Positions 46,159-54,394 of a DNA stretch of 64,000 nt are shown in pieces. Position numbers and translations under genes: made by a program. This DNA is from Agitococcus sp. (GTDB lineage: Bacteria > Pseudomonadota > Gammaproteobacteria > Pseudomonadales > Moraxellaceae). Under the pieces are notes generated by a model, which worked only from the letters and a program-made list of their open reading frames with translations, did not search any database and was not told where the DNA came from. The DNA lies in the NCBI GenBank assembly GCA_030646715.1, contig JAUSLJ010000037.1, positions 54,799-118,798 on the forward strand, given 5' to 3'. How positions within the stretch are numbered: the first letter of the stretch is position 1; each line of letters begins with the position of its first letter.

Positions 46159-46905
46159 ATGGCTGGCCATTCCAAATGGGCGAACATTAAACATCGTAAA
46201 GCTCGCCAAGATGCCTCTAAAGGCAAAGTCTTTACCAAATATTTACGCGAAATAGTTGTTGCGGCACAAATGGGCGGTGCTTCAGAAGCAGAAAACCCAC
46301 GTTTACGCGCCATTGTCTCTAAAGCCTTATCAGCCAACATGACCCGTGACGTGATTAACCGCGCGATTCAACGTGGTGTAGGCGGTGGTGACACGGATAA
46401 AGTCCAAGAAAATACTTATGAAGGTTATGGTATGGGTGGCGTAGCGGTACTGGTCGAAACGATGACCGATAACCTTAAGCGCACTGTGAGTGATGTACGC
46501 CATGCCTTTACTAAATGTGGTGGCAACTTAGGTACATCCGGCTCGGTAGATTATTTATTCACCAAACGCGGTGAGCTCAGCTTTCATGATGCGGATGAAG
46601 ACAAAATAATGGAAGTGGCATTAAATGCTGGCGCAGAAGACGTGATAAATCAAGATGGTACCGTGGTGGTTATTACCACGCCCTACACGTTTGGAACGAT
46701 TCAAGATGCCCTAGAGGGGGCTGGCCTTAAAGCCGATCATGCCGAAGTCACCATGCACGCAGCGACACAAGCCGATATTAACGACATTGAACAAGCACAG
46801 AAAATAATCAAAATGATTGATATGTTGGAAGATTTAGACGATGTGCAAAACGTTTATACTAATGTCAATTTTAGCGAAATGGTCATGGATGAGCTGAACA
46901 AATAA
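46159..46905 (+). CDS. yebC: YebC/PmpR family protein (translation factor/regulator)
   Basis: A 248-residue cytoplasmic protein of a family described as transcriptional regulators and, more recently, as a factor that relieves ribosome stalling at proline runs. It begins [18 protein letters not shown], the family signature, and has the central [16 protein letters not shown] and C-terminal [14 protein letters not shown] blocks. RBS AGGAG lies upstream. aspS-yebC is a common pairing in Pseudomonadales. Confidence 0.96.
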   Translation: MAGHSKWANIKHRKARQDASKGKVFTKYLREIVVAAQMGGASEAENPRLRAIVSKALSANMTRDVINRAIQRGVGGGDTDKVQENTYEGYGMGGVAVLVETMTDNLKRTVSDVRHAFTKCGGNLGTSGSVDYLFTKRGELSFHDADEDKIMEVALNAGAEDVINQDGTVVVITTPYTFGTIQDALEGAGLKADHAEVTMHAATQADINDIEQAQKIIKMIDMLEDLDDVQNVYTNVNFSEMVMDELNK

Positions 46906-46923
46906 GTGCTCAAACCAAAACAA

Positions 46924-46950
46924 GAAAGGCAGCCTAGGCTGCCTTTTCTT
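46924..46950. terminator. Bidirectional terminator between yebC and lipase 4
   Basis: AAGGCAGCC and GGCTGCCTT form a perfect stem with a TA loop, followed by TTCTT on the + strand. It serves the convergent yebC and lipase 4 genes. Confidence 0.88.
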
Positions 46951-46967
46951 ACTTGCTAATCAAGAAC

Positions 46968-47888
46968 TTATAAACCCGCCAACTTCAAACGATTAGCATG
47001 TTCACGATACACTGACTTAGGATCAGTAGCAAAAATATGACGTAGGCCAAACATCAAATTCACTTCATCCAAATGATTCATGGAGTAGTTATCACGTAAC
47101 ACCACACCCAAATGGCTGCTACATTGTGTCACTAAACCATCATTGGCTTGCGAAGTCACAAGGCCAGTTAAACCTAACAACGCATCTGTTGGGTCAAGTA
47201 CGTTAGTTAATTTGCTTGTGCCACCCCAAGAATAAAACTTAATGTTGTTAACGGTTGATGCACCTGAACCACAGGCTGTTGTTGGCACACCTGCGGGATA
47301 TTTAGTATTAAAGGCTGCCGATCCCGAAGTGGACAAAGCAGCAATACTATTTTTAGCACTTTGGTTGTAGCTACCAGCACCATTAAATAACTCAATCACA
47401 CTTGCTAAAGCATTCAATGCACCATAAGCAACCGCACTTAATGACCCTGTTTTGGTAATCAAATCAGCGACAGGCGCACCTTTTACTGGGCTACCAATCG
47501 CCGTTACTGAGGCGACTTTAGTAGGAATGGCTGCGGCAACATAACGAATGGAGTGACCACCATGACTGTGCCCCATCAAATTCACTTTCGCCGCGCCTGT
47601 AATGGCCAAAATATTTTTGACTTGCGTTAATAATTGCTCACCACGCACATTTGAGCTTTCCAAAGCGGCCACTTGCGTCACATATACTTTCGCGCCGTTG
47701 GCTTGTAAATCGGAGGGAATTTGATACCAGTAGTCGATTGCACCACCCAACAATGATTTAAAGCCAAACATACCGTGCGCTAAAACGATAGGGTATTTGG
47801 TTTGTGAGTAGGTGGACGCAGCTGTAGCGGTAACAGAAACAGTCGAAGTAAGAGCGGCAACAAGGCTGGCGATGAGTAATTTACGCAT
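46968..47888 (-). CDS. Secreted triacylglycerol lipase (lipase 4, unlinked)
   Basis: A 306-residue exported lipase. ATG 47888 has GCAGGA upstream and gives the signal peptide MRKLLIASLVAALTSTVSVTATA; mature ASTYSQTKYP resembles the mature start of the P. aeruginosa lipase. The triad is Ser108 (GHSHGG), Asp250 (QANDGLV) and His272 (MNHLD). Cys206 and Cys256 form the disulphide. Unlike the clustered lipases it keeps the canonical oxyanion motif LAHGMFGF and has no extra N-terminal cysteines. It therefore looks like the ancestral-type enzyme. No foldase lies beside it. Confidence 0.93.
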   Translation of the reverse strand: MRKLLIASLVAALTSTVSVTATAASTYSQTKYPIVLAHGMFGFKSLLGGAIDYWYQIPSDLQANGAKVYVTQVAALESSNVRGEQLLTQVKNILAITGAAKVNLMGHSHGGHSIRYVAAAIPTKVASVTAIGSPVKGAPVADLITKTGSLSAVAYGALNALASVIELFNGAGSYNQSAKNSIAALSTSGSAAFNTKYPAGVPTTACGSGASTVNNIKFYSWGGTSKLTNVLDPTDALLGLTGLVTSQANDGLVTQCSSHLGVVLRDNYSMNHLDEVNLMFGLRHIFATDPKSVYREHANRLKLAGL

Positions 47889-48241
47889 ATTAAAGTGTCC
47901 TGCAAGTTTTGTTTTTTTAAGCAACTCTTACATGAGAGGTGCTTTCGTTTTTTTATTATCACCAGACATATTATCGTCTGGTTGGATGTATCTTAGTTGA
48001 CGTTTTTCCCGATGAACAGCATTTTTTCACGGATAAACGGCGTTTCCGACGGACGGTTTTTATACAATTGTCTTTTTTATTGTTTATAACTGCCATAGTT
48101 TTGACTAAAGCTGTCACTTTCCAACAATCGTTTTACGTAAAAAAACCATACCGTTCACAGAGATACACCACTTCTTTTGCGACATGAGTGCGTCTTTTTG
48201 ATAGCATGGACACCTCTTTTTTAGCCTCCTGAGCATCTTTC
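47889..48241. other. Intergenic region between lipase 4 and dedA
   Basis: About 350 AT-rich bases that should hold divergent promoters for the lipase (minus) and dedA (plus). ATCACCAGACATATTATCGTCTGGTT near 47957-47984 forms an ACCAGAC/GTCTGGT hairpin. An open frame at 47939-48187 starting with GTG has no ribosome binding site and unusual composition, so I do not call it. Confidence 0.45.
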
Positions 48242-48880
48242 ATGTTCATCATTGATTTTATTTTGCACGTTGACCAACATCTTGCTGAATTCGTCGCTAA
48301 TTACGGCTTATGGATTTATGGCATTTTGTTTTTGATTGTTTTTGTTGAAACGGGCTTAGTAGTGATGCCTTTTTTACCGGGTGATAGTTTGTTATTTGCC
48401 GCAGGTGCATTGGCCGCGATTGGTAAAATGGATCCGTTTATTTTAGGTTTAGTGATTTTTTCTGCGGCGGCATTGGGCGATACCTCCAATTATCATATTG
48501 GCAAATACTTGGGACGAGGACTTATTGAGAAGTATCGGATTATCAACCTCAGCTATTTACATGAAACTGAAGCGTATTTTGCTAAACATGGTGGTAAAAC
48601 GGTGATTTTTGCGCGCTTTATTCCGATTATTAGAACTTTTTCACCGTTTGTTTCGGGAATGGGAGCTATGCCCTTTGGTCGGTTTATCAGTTTCAGTATG
48701 ATTGGCTCTGTGTGTTGGATTATCTCTTTTGTCGGTTTAGGTTATTTCTTTGGCCAAATTCCAACGGTCAAACAAAACTTTACTTTAGTGATTTTTGGCA
48801 TTATTGGCGTTAGTTTTGCGCCAATTATTTATCATGCGGTTAAAGCTAAATTGGCGAAAAGCAAACAAGCCATATCCTAA
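48242..48880 (+). CDS. DedA family membrane protein
   Basis: A 212-residue polytopic protein with the DedA/SNARE-associated signature: FVETGLVVMPFLPGDSLLF, GDTSNYHIGKYLGR, then the conserved FARFIPIIRTFSPFVSGMGAMPFGRFI. DedA proteins support membrane homeostasis; some recycle undecaprenyl phosphate or phosphatidylethanolamine. The substrate here is unassigned. Confidence 0.92.
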   Translation: MFIIDFILHVDQHLAEFVANYGLWIYGILFLIVFVETGLVVMPFLPGDSLLFAAGALAAIGKMDPFILGLVIFSAAALGDTSNYHIGKYLGRGLIEKYRIINLSYLHETEAYFAKHGGKTVIFARFIPIIRTFSPFVSGMGAMPFGRFISFSMIGSVCWIISFVGLGYFFGQIPTVKQNFTLVIFGIIGVSFAPIIYHAVKAKLAKSKQAIS

Positions 48881-48881
48881 G

Positions 48882-48981
48882 AAATCTCTCCAAACCTCCC
48901 TTTGTAAAGGGAGGCTTACACCCAATATCCGTCATAGCAAAGAATATCTTCCCCTTTGGAAAAGGGGAGTTAGAGGGGATT
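48882..48981. repeat. Interspersed double-hairpin repeat, family 2
   Basis: AAATCTCTCC, then CCTCCCTTTGTAAAGGGAGG, a spacer, then CCCCTTTGGAAAAGGGG and GAGGGGATT. Reverse-complement orientation relative to 52439-52538, which shares both hairpins. It begins two bases after the dedA stop and ends 8 bases before the GST-like stop. Confidence 0.8.
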
Positions 48982-48988
48982 CGGTTAC

Positions 48989-49753
48989 TTACAACGCATA
49001 GGTCTCATCTAAATAACGTAAAATATCTTTAGATTCAAAAAGTTCGATGCTTTTATTCACGTCCCTTAAAAAAGGCACTTGAACGTGTCCTTTTTCTGCC
49101 AATAAAAATGCCCGTTTACTATTCGGCAAGGGCTTATATTCACCACGATGCAATCTAAAAGCTGCGGGTCCAACATCTGCTAACTGCTGTTTACCTAAAT
49201 TGATTAAATGATACGGTAATTCCAATTGGCATAAACGCTCACGAACAGGTCGAGAATAAGGGCTGGCTTCAAAACTATATAATATCAAGGGTTGTTCGGG
49301 AGCTTTCGAGGGTAGCGCTTTTAAGCCTCGAATATTTAAACGCACAATACTAGCTAGACGCGAAGTAGCCAAATTAAAAAAGTTGGCGTCTAAAGCATTG
49401 GGAATTGATTGTTGACGGTATTGCTGAAACAAATAGGCATTAATGGCTTCTGCACCTTGTAACTTGACATGGGAATTAGGATCAACTAAAAAAGGTACAG
49501 TCGCCTTCTCACCCCCTGCATCAGTGAGCGCATGGGTAAATCGACTTGCACCTTTAGGGCACGGATAAATCATCACATCTAAATTTAACTCAGTGAGTGC
49601 TTCTCGCACTAAACGACATTCGGCATCATCTTCGCAATCATATAACTCAATTAATTTTGCTGGTTGCTGTACCGTTTTACTACCTGAAGCACCACGCCAG
49701 CGACGAATGGTAGAGCTTAATACGGATGTAACAATATTGACGGAATGGGGCAT
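48989..49753 (-). CDS. Tandem thioredoxin-fold (GST N-terminal-like) protein
   Basis: A 254-residue cytoplasmic protein made of two GST-N/glutaredoxin-like halves. The first begins IELYDCEDDAECRLVREAL and contains TVPFLVDPNS; the second begins ILYSFEASPYSRPVRERL and contains VQVPFLRDVNKSIELFES. The first half has Cys in CEDDAEC, the second has SPYS instead of a CPYC active site, so it is probably not a classical thiol reductase. Function unknown. Confidence 0.78.
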   Translation of the reverse strand: MPHSVNIVTSVLSSTIRRWRGASGSKTVQQPAKLIELYDCEDDAECRLVREALTELNLDVMIYPCPKGASRFTHALTDAGGEKATVPFLVDPNSHVKLQGAEAINAYLFQQYRQQSIPNALDANFFNLATSRLASIVRLNIRGLKALPSKAPEQPLILYSFEASPYSRPVRERLCQLELPYHLINLGKQQLADVGPAAFRLHRGEYKPLPNSKRAFLLAEKGHVQVPFLRDVNKSIELFESKDILRYLDETYAL

Positions 49754-49840
49754 GACAAATACTCGCTGCTATCAAAGAAATGTGTACGGGCTAATTGATG
49801 CTGATTAAACGCTATTTGCCAGAAAATAAAAATAAAAAAA

Positions 49841-49870
49841 TGCCTAAGTCACAATGACGCAACTTAGGCA
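49841..49870 (-). terminator. Terminator after the M48 protease gene
   Basis: TGCCTAAGT and ACTTAGGCA form a 9-base stem with a 12-base loop. On the minus strand it is followed by TTTTTTTATTTTTATTTT. It lies downstream of the M48 gene and upstream of the GST-like gene. Confidence 0.85.
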
Positions 49871-49920
49871 TTAATCATCACCATGTAGAACATTACCCCC
49901 TCAACGCCATTTAGCATAGC

Positions 49921-49959
49921 AGTCCCCCTCTTTTTAAAAGAGGGGCTAGGGGAGATTTA
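49921..49959. repeat. Partial interspersed repeat, family 2-like hairpin
   Basis: CCCCTCTTTTTAAAAGAGGGG followed by CTAGGGGAGATTT, immediately after the M48 stop. It matches the second half of the copy at 60150-60219. Single hairpin only. Confidence 0.65.
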
Positions 49960-49960
49960 A

Positions 49961-50797
49961 CTAAACGCGAGGTACAATCATTTTATTGGACGGAGGATTA
50001 CGTTTAGCAGCATCGTATAAAGGCAAAACCGTCGCCATTTTACTTTGTAACTCGCCAATCCGTTGACTACTTGAAGGGTGGGTGCTTAAAAATGCTGGGG
50101 TTGAGCCTTTATTAGCTGCCGCCATTTTTTGCCACAACGTCACGGATGCTCTTGGGTCATAACCCGCGCGCGCCAATATTTCCAAGCCAATGACATCGGC
50201 TTCGGATTCTTGGCCGCGACCATGAGGAAGAGTTAAACCTAGCGTCGTTGCTGTTTGTAAAACCGCAGCTTGTTGGGCATTAATATTCGTTAATGCCGCC
50301 AATAATGACATCCCTGCTTGTTGGGCATAGGCTTGAGAAACACGTTCACGACCATGTTCACGCAACGCATGAGCCATTTCGTGTCCCATAATGGCGGCGA
50401 TTTCGTCATCACTCAGTTTTAATTGATTGATAATGCCTGTGAAAAACATAATCTTTCCACCTGGCGCACAATAAGCATTTAACTCATTTCGACTTTCTAA
50501 ATTGACTTCCCACTGCCAAGTCAAAGCGTCAGGACGAAAGACAGCGGCTTGGGGAATTAAACGATCCGCTATTTTGCGAATACGCTCTAGATTAGCTTTA
50601 TCGGTATTTAATGCGCCTTTTTGTTTAGCTGCTGACAATTCACCACGATATGACTGTAGTGCCATCGCGTTAACTTGTGCCGTCGGCAATAGCAAAAACT
50701 GCTTCCGTTGAACACCAATAGCCCCTTCTTGCGTGCTACTGCTACAGGCGGTTAAGACCAATAATGTGGGAACCACAATCCAGTTACGCCAGTTCAT
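49961..50797 (-). CDS. M48 family metalloprotease, lipoprotein
   Basis: A 278-residue zinc protease. The signal peptide ends with the lipobox LLVLTACSS (Cys18), so it is a lipoprotein facing the periplasm. The active site is HEMAHALREHGRERVSQ, with the third zinc ligand in ESEADVIGLEI. It resembles E. coli LoiP (M48B), which handles outer-membrane quality control. Unlike BepA it has no TPR domain. Confidence 0.9.
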   Translation of the reverse strand: MNWRNWIVVPTLLVLTACSSSTQEGAIGVQRKQFLLLPTAQVNAMALQSYRGELSAAKQKGALNTDKANLERIRKIADRLIPQAAVFRPDALTWQWEVNLESRNELNAYCAPGGKIMFFTGIINQLKLSDDEIAAIMGHEMAHALREHGRERVSQAYAQQAGMSLLAALTNINAQQAAVLQTATTLGLTLPHGRGQESEADVIGLEILARAGYDPRASVTLWQKMAAANKGSTPAFLSTHPSSSQRIGELQSKMATVLPLYDAAKRNPPSNKMIVPRV

Positions 50798-50872
50798 GTG
50801 CTATCTCCTTCGAGAATCAGAATGATTCAGTAATAATGACCATTCTAACGTAATAGACAAAAAACTCTGTTA

Positions 50873-52414
50873 CTAAAGGTGAGTGCGTTCATTGGCGTAT
50901 AACTGAGCCAAACTTTTTGTCCACGGTTTATAAACATGTTGATATAGGCGTTGATAAAAATCCGCCCGCGCGACATTAGGATAAAACACTTTATCCACAC
51001 GGCTCATTGCCCGCACCGCCGCATGAAAATCAGGATAAATACGCATACCAACAGCTGCACACATCGCCGCACCTAAGCCTGAGGTTTCACTGGTATGAGG
51101 ACGATTAATGGGCATGGCAAAAATATCCGCCGCCGTTTGCATCACAGCATCGGATTGTGAACCGCCACCTGCGGCAAATAAACGGGTAATATGTTGTTTG
51201 GTACATTGCTCTACATGAGCTTGACCATCTTTTAACGCAAACAACAAACCTTCAACCAACGCTCGATACCAATCTGCTTTACTATGTTGCGGATTTAATC
51301 CGAGTATTGCCCCTTTCGACACGCTTTCACCCGACGCTTGCACACTTAAACCAGGCTGCCACATCAAGCCATTCGCACCTGCGGGCGTTTGTGCTAACCA
51401 TTGTTCAAGAACAGCTAACCAATCACGGCCATCCTGCTGCGCTGCGGCAATTTCAATAGGGGCAATTTGCTGTTGGAAATAATTCACTAACGCAAAGCCT
51501 TGGGGAATTTGGCTTTCTAAACAATAATGCTGAGGAATAATCGCTGGGTAAGGCGGCATGGGTGGGTTTAAAGAAATATATTTATGGCTAATAGTATTGT
51601 AAGTGGCTGTAGTGCCAAAACTTAACGCACCTTGCCACGGAGCCACACACCCTGCCCCCATTACTTCACAGGCTTTGTCTGCTCCTGCGGAAATCACAGG
51701 CAAACCCACAGGCAAACCAGTATGTTCTGCCGCCTCAACACTAATTTGTCCTAATAACTTGCCTGCGGGAATCACTTTCGGTAGTTTTTCGGGCGTTAAA
51801 CCCAATGCTTGCCAACGCCAATCCCAAGTACCATGCCATTGATGTTTTTTATAATCAAACGGCACATAACCGACTTGTGAGGCCACCGCATCGGTATATT
51901 CACCCGTTAATTTAAACGATAAATAACCTGATAATAATAAGAACTTATGAGTTTTAGACCAAAGATCAGGTTTATTGATTTTGAACCAATTCGCTTGCGC
52001 ACGCTGACGCAGCTTATTAATCGTCTGTTGATGACCGCTGAATTGATGTAATTTTTGCCAATAAATAGGCAACGTCGGTAAGTTTTCGCTGTGACGCTCA
52101 TCTAACCATAAAATCGCAGGATGCAAAGGCTGACCACAATCATCAACCACCACGACTGTGCCACGTTGGGTGGTAATCGTAGCCGCCGTAATACTTTTAG
52201 GGTCAATACCTTGCAGCCAAATTTGCTGACAAGCTTGGCCTAATGTCCGCCAATAAAAATCAGCCTCTTGTTCGGCATAACCTTTTTTCGGCGATAGATA
52301 AGGGGGATTAAATACCGTTTGGCTACGCGCCAACAACTCGCCGCGCTCATCAAAAACAAAGGCGCGTAAACTTTGTGTTCCACAATCAATACAGAGAAAG
52401 CGCGCCGTGGTCAT
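50873..52414 (-). CDS. FGGY-family carbohydrate kinase
   Basis: ATP-dependent sugar/polyol kinase, 513 residues. The N-terminal phosphate motif is FLCIDCGTQSLRAFVFD, the hinge region includes ISAGADKACEVMGAG, and the C-terminal FGGY-like block is LFAAGGGSQSDAVMQTAADIF. It differs from GlpK (no GTTSSRA motif) and is closer to XylB/AraB-type enzymes. Neighbouring glpD-type and FAD-oxidase genes suggest a glycerol or related polyol substrate, but this is inference. Confidence 0.88.
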   Translation of the reverse strand: MTTARFLCIDCGTQSLRAFVFDERGELLARSQTVFNPPYLSPKKGYAEQEADFYWRTLGQACQQIWLQGIDPKSITAATITTQRGTVVVVDDCGQPLHPAILWLDERHSENLPTLPIYWQKLHQFSGHQQTINKLRQRAQANWFKINKPDLWSKTHKFLLLSGYLSFKLTGEYTDAVASQVGYVPFDYKKHQWHGTWDWRWQALGLTPEKLPKVIPAGKLLGQISVEAAEHTGLPVGLPVISAGADKACEVMGAGCVAPWQGALSFGTTATYNTISHKYISLNPPMPPYPAIIPQHYCLESQIPQGFALVNYFQQQIAPIEIAAAQQDGRDWLAVLEQWLAQTPAGANGLMWQPGLSVQASGESVSKGAILGLNPQHSKADWYRALVEGLLFALKDGQAHVEQCTKQHITRLFAAGGGSQSDAVMQTAADIFAMPINRPHTSETSGLGAAMCAAVGMRIYPDFHAAVRAMSRVDKVFYPNVARADFYQRLYQHVYKPWTKSLAQLYANERTHL

Positions 52415-52438
52415 GGTTTTTTCAACCTATTATAATAG

Positions 52439-52538
52439 AATCCCCTCTAGTTCCCCTTTGCCAAAGGGGGAGACTCCCCTTACCTTGACTAATGTGATGG
52501 GTAAGCCTCCCTTTACAAAGGGAGGTTGGGAGGGATTT
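52439..52538. repeat. Interspersed double-hairpin repeat, family 2
   Basis: AATCCCCTCTAGTTCCCC, a CCCTTTGCCAAAGGGG hairpin, a spacer, CCTCCCTTTACAAAGGGAGG and TTGGGAGGGATTT. The clearest copy; nearly matches the reverse complement of 48882-48981. It fills most of the gap between the kinase and glpD-type genes. Confidence 0.82.
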
Positions 52539-52565
52539 CCGTGATTAATAAAGCAACATAAAGCC

Positions 52566-54152
52566 TTATGCAGTCATCTTAGGCAAACTATAAAACTGAT
52601 GCCAAATATCCAAATAACGCTTTTCTTCAACAGCCCATTGAGATTCTGTCCAACCCTCACTTAAAGCAATCGCTTTAATGGTTGGGAAATGGCCAGAACC
52701 ACCTTCTGCTAACAATAAGCCTAAACGAGTACGACGCAACAGCACATCATCTAAATGCTCTACTTGTTCATGACGAAACGCCCAGCGAATTTCTGCCCAC
52801 ATCGTCTGAGTTTCGGCAATAATAGTCAGTTCGTTAGCGGGCATTTCTTGCAAAAACTGCTGTGCTAAATATCCATATTTACCGACAAAGCGACGACGCT
52901 GGTCCGCCGTTAATGGCGAAATACTTAAATTATCACTTGGATTAGTAAAAATAGTCGCTTTTTGGTCACGTTGTTTGATGGAAGGCAACCATTCTTCCGC
53001 CGCTGTTAGTACATCTTGGGCGATTTGACGGAAAGTGGTGAGTTTACCGCCTGAGACACTTATGACACCTTTATCTGCCCAAACAGCATGGTCTCGACGC
53101 TCTTTTGATGGGTCTAAACCTTTGCCGCTAGTCACAATCGGACGTACGCCTGACCATGTGGCAATGATGTCTTTTGTTGTCAAATTGGCTTGTGGAAACT
53201 CATAATTCGCGGCACGTAATAAATAAACCACTTCGTCAGCAGTAATAACTGCTTCGTTGTCTAAGTTATCTTTGTGATCTAAATCCGTGGTGCCAATCAC
53301 TGTACGACCTTCCCACGCATAAATAAACATGGCTCTTTTATCATCAGGATGGAACAAAATTAACGCATCTTGTAACGGTAAACGCTCAGACGAAACAACC
53401 AGATGGCTACCGCGTTGAGGACGTACTTCAACCGTGTCAGTTGTCATCATTTTCCGTAAATTATTTACCCATGCCCCCGTAGCGTTAACTACGACTTTGG
53501 CTTTGATTTCGGCACTTTGTCCTGTGATATCATCGGTAATTTTTAACCCAGAAACGATATTATTGGTGATAATGGTTTTGCTGGCTTTGACATAATTAAT
53601 TGTCACTGCACCATCATTTCTTGCTTCATCCAATACCCGTAGAACCAAACGAGTATCGTCTGTCACCGCATCGGTATAGCGTGATGCACCTAATAGTTTA
53701 GTGGCACGATAATTCGGAACTCTGACCAAAAACTTTTTAGCATTCAAATAGCTACGGTCTTTAATACCCGCCAGAAAATCATAAGCCATTAATAAAATAG
53801 CAAAAGCCCAACGATTATTTTTAATGCCGCCGCCTTGATAATGGGCGAAAAAATAACTCATTCGATCAACTAAACCAGGAGCTTCGGTTAATAAACGCTC
53901 CCGTTCAACCAACGAGTGCCACGTCAATTTAATATCGCCCATGGCGATATAACGTAAACCACCATGCACCATTTTTGACGAACGGCTAGACGTACCAAAG
54001 GCGTAATCTTTTTGCTCAATCAATAAGACTTTTGCGCCCGTGCGTGCAGCTTCACGCGCCACACCAGCACCTGTAATACCACCACCAACCACGACAATAT
54101 CCCATTCCGTTTGTGGTAATTGTTGCCACAACGTTTCACGGCTCAACGACAT
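52566..54152 (-). CDS. glpD: Glycerol-3-phosphate dehydrogenase/oxidase (GlpD family)
   Basis: FAD-dependent enzyme oxidising sn-glycerol 3-phosphate to dihydroxyacetone phosphate at the inner membrane. The 528 residues start with the Rossmann motif DIVVVGGGITGAGVAREAA and the GlpD hallmark FGTSSRSSKMVHGGLRYI. The substrate-binding region RPQRGSHLVV and IGTTDLDH are also typical. The C-terminal helical domain is present. Transcribed with the AGPS-like gene upstream and the FGGY kinase downstream. Confidence 0.94.
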   Translation of the reverse strand: MSLSRETLWQQLPQTEWDIVVVGGGITGAGVAREAARTGAKVLLIEQKDYAFGTSSRSSKMVHGGLRYIAMGDIKLTWHSLVERERLLTEAPGLVDRMSYFFAHYQGGGIKNNRWAFAILLMAYDFLAGIKDRSYLNAKKFLVRVPNYRATKLLGASRYTDAVTDDTRLVLRVLDEARNDGAVTINYVKASKTIITNNIVSGLKITDDITGQSAEIKAKVVVNATGAWVNNLRKMMTTDTVEVRPQRGSHLVVSSERLPLQDALILFHPDDKRAMFIYAWEGRTVIGTTDLDHKDNLDNEAVITADEVVYLLRAANYEFPQANLTTKDIIATWSGVRPIVTSGKGLDPSKERRDHAVWADKGVISVSGGKLTTFRQIAQDVLTAAEEWLPSIKQRDQKATIFTNPSDNLSISPLTADQRRRFVGKYGYLAQQFLQEMPANELTIIAETQTMWAEIRWAFRHEQVEHLDDVLLRRTRLGLLLAEGGSGHFPTIKAIALSEGWTESQWAVEEKRYLDIWHQFYSLPKMTA

Positions 54153-54304
54153 GTATATACCTTTTAAACTTACGCGGTCATCGCTTATGGGGTGACACTT
54201 TAACTATTTTCAGCAGTTTTATATTGATAAAACACGCTGACTTTTGGTGAAAAATACAGGTTTTATGCGTTTCAACAAAGCTATTAAATAACTAGGCAAA
54301 AAAC

Positions 54305-54357
54305 TCACCGCTCATGGTGAGCCTGTCGAACTATCCTTCGACAAGCTCAGGACGAGC
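54305..54357. repeat. Interspersed TTCGACAAGCTCAG-type palindrome
   Basis: GAGCCTGTCGAA and TTCGACAAGCTC pair across CTATCC, with flanking CACCGCTCATGGTG. The motif is a recurrent REP-like palindrome in many bacterial genomes. Shorter relatives of the TTCGACTxCGCTCAG arm occur near 15411 and 39752. It lies between the AGPS-like and glpD genes. Confidence 0.75.
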
Positions 54358-54394
54358 GAAGAAATAACACAACCTTTACATATAGCTACTTAAG

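Noticed and set aside
47939..48187. An 82-codon + strand frame upstream of dedA starting with GTG
   Set aside because: No ribosome binding site, unusual composition and position in a divergent promoter region; treated as intergenic.
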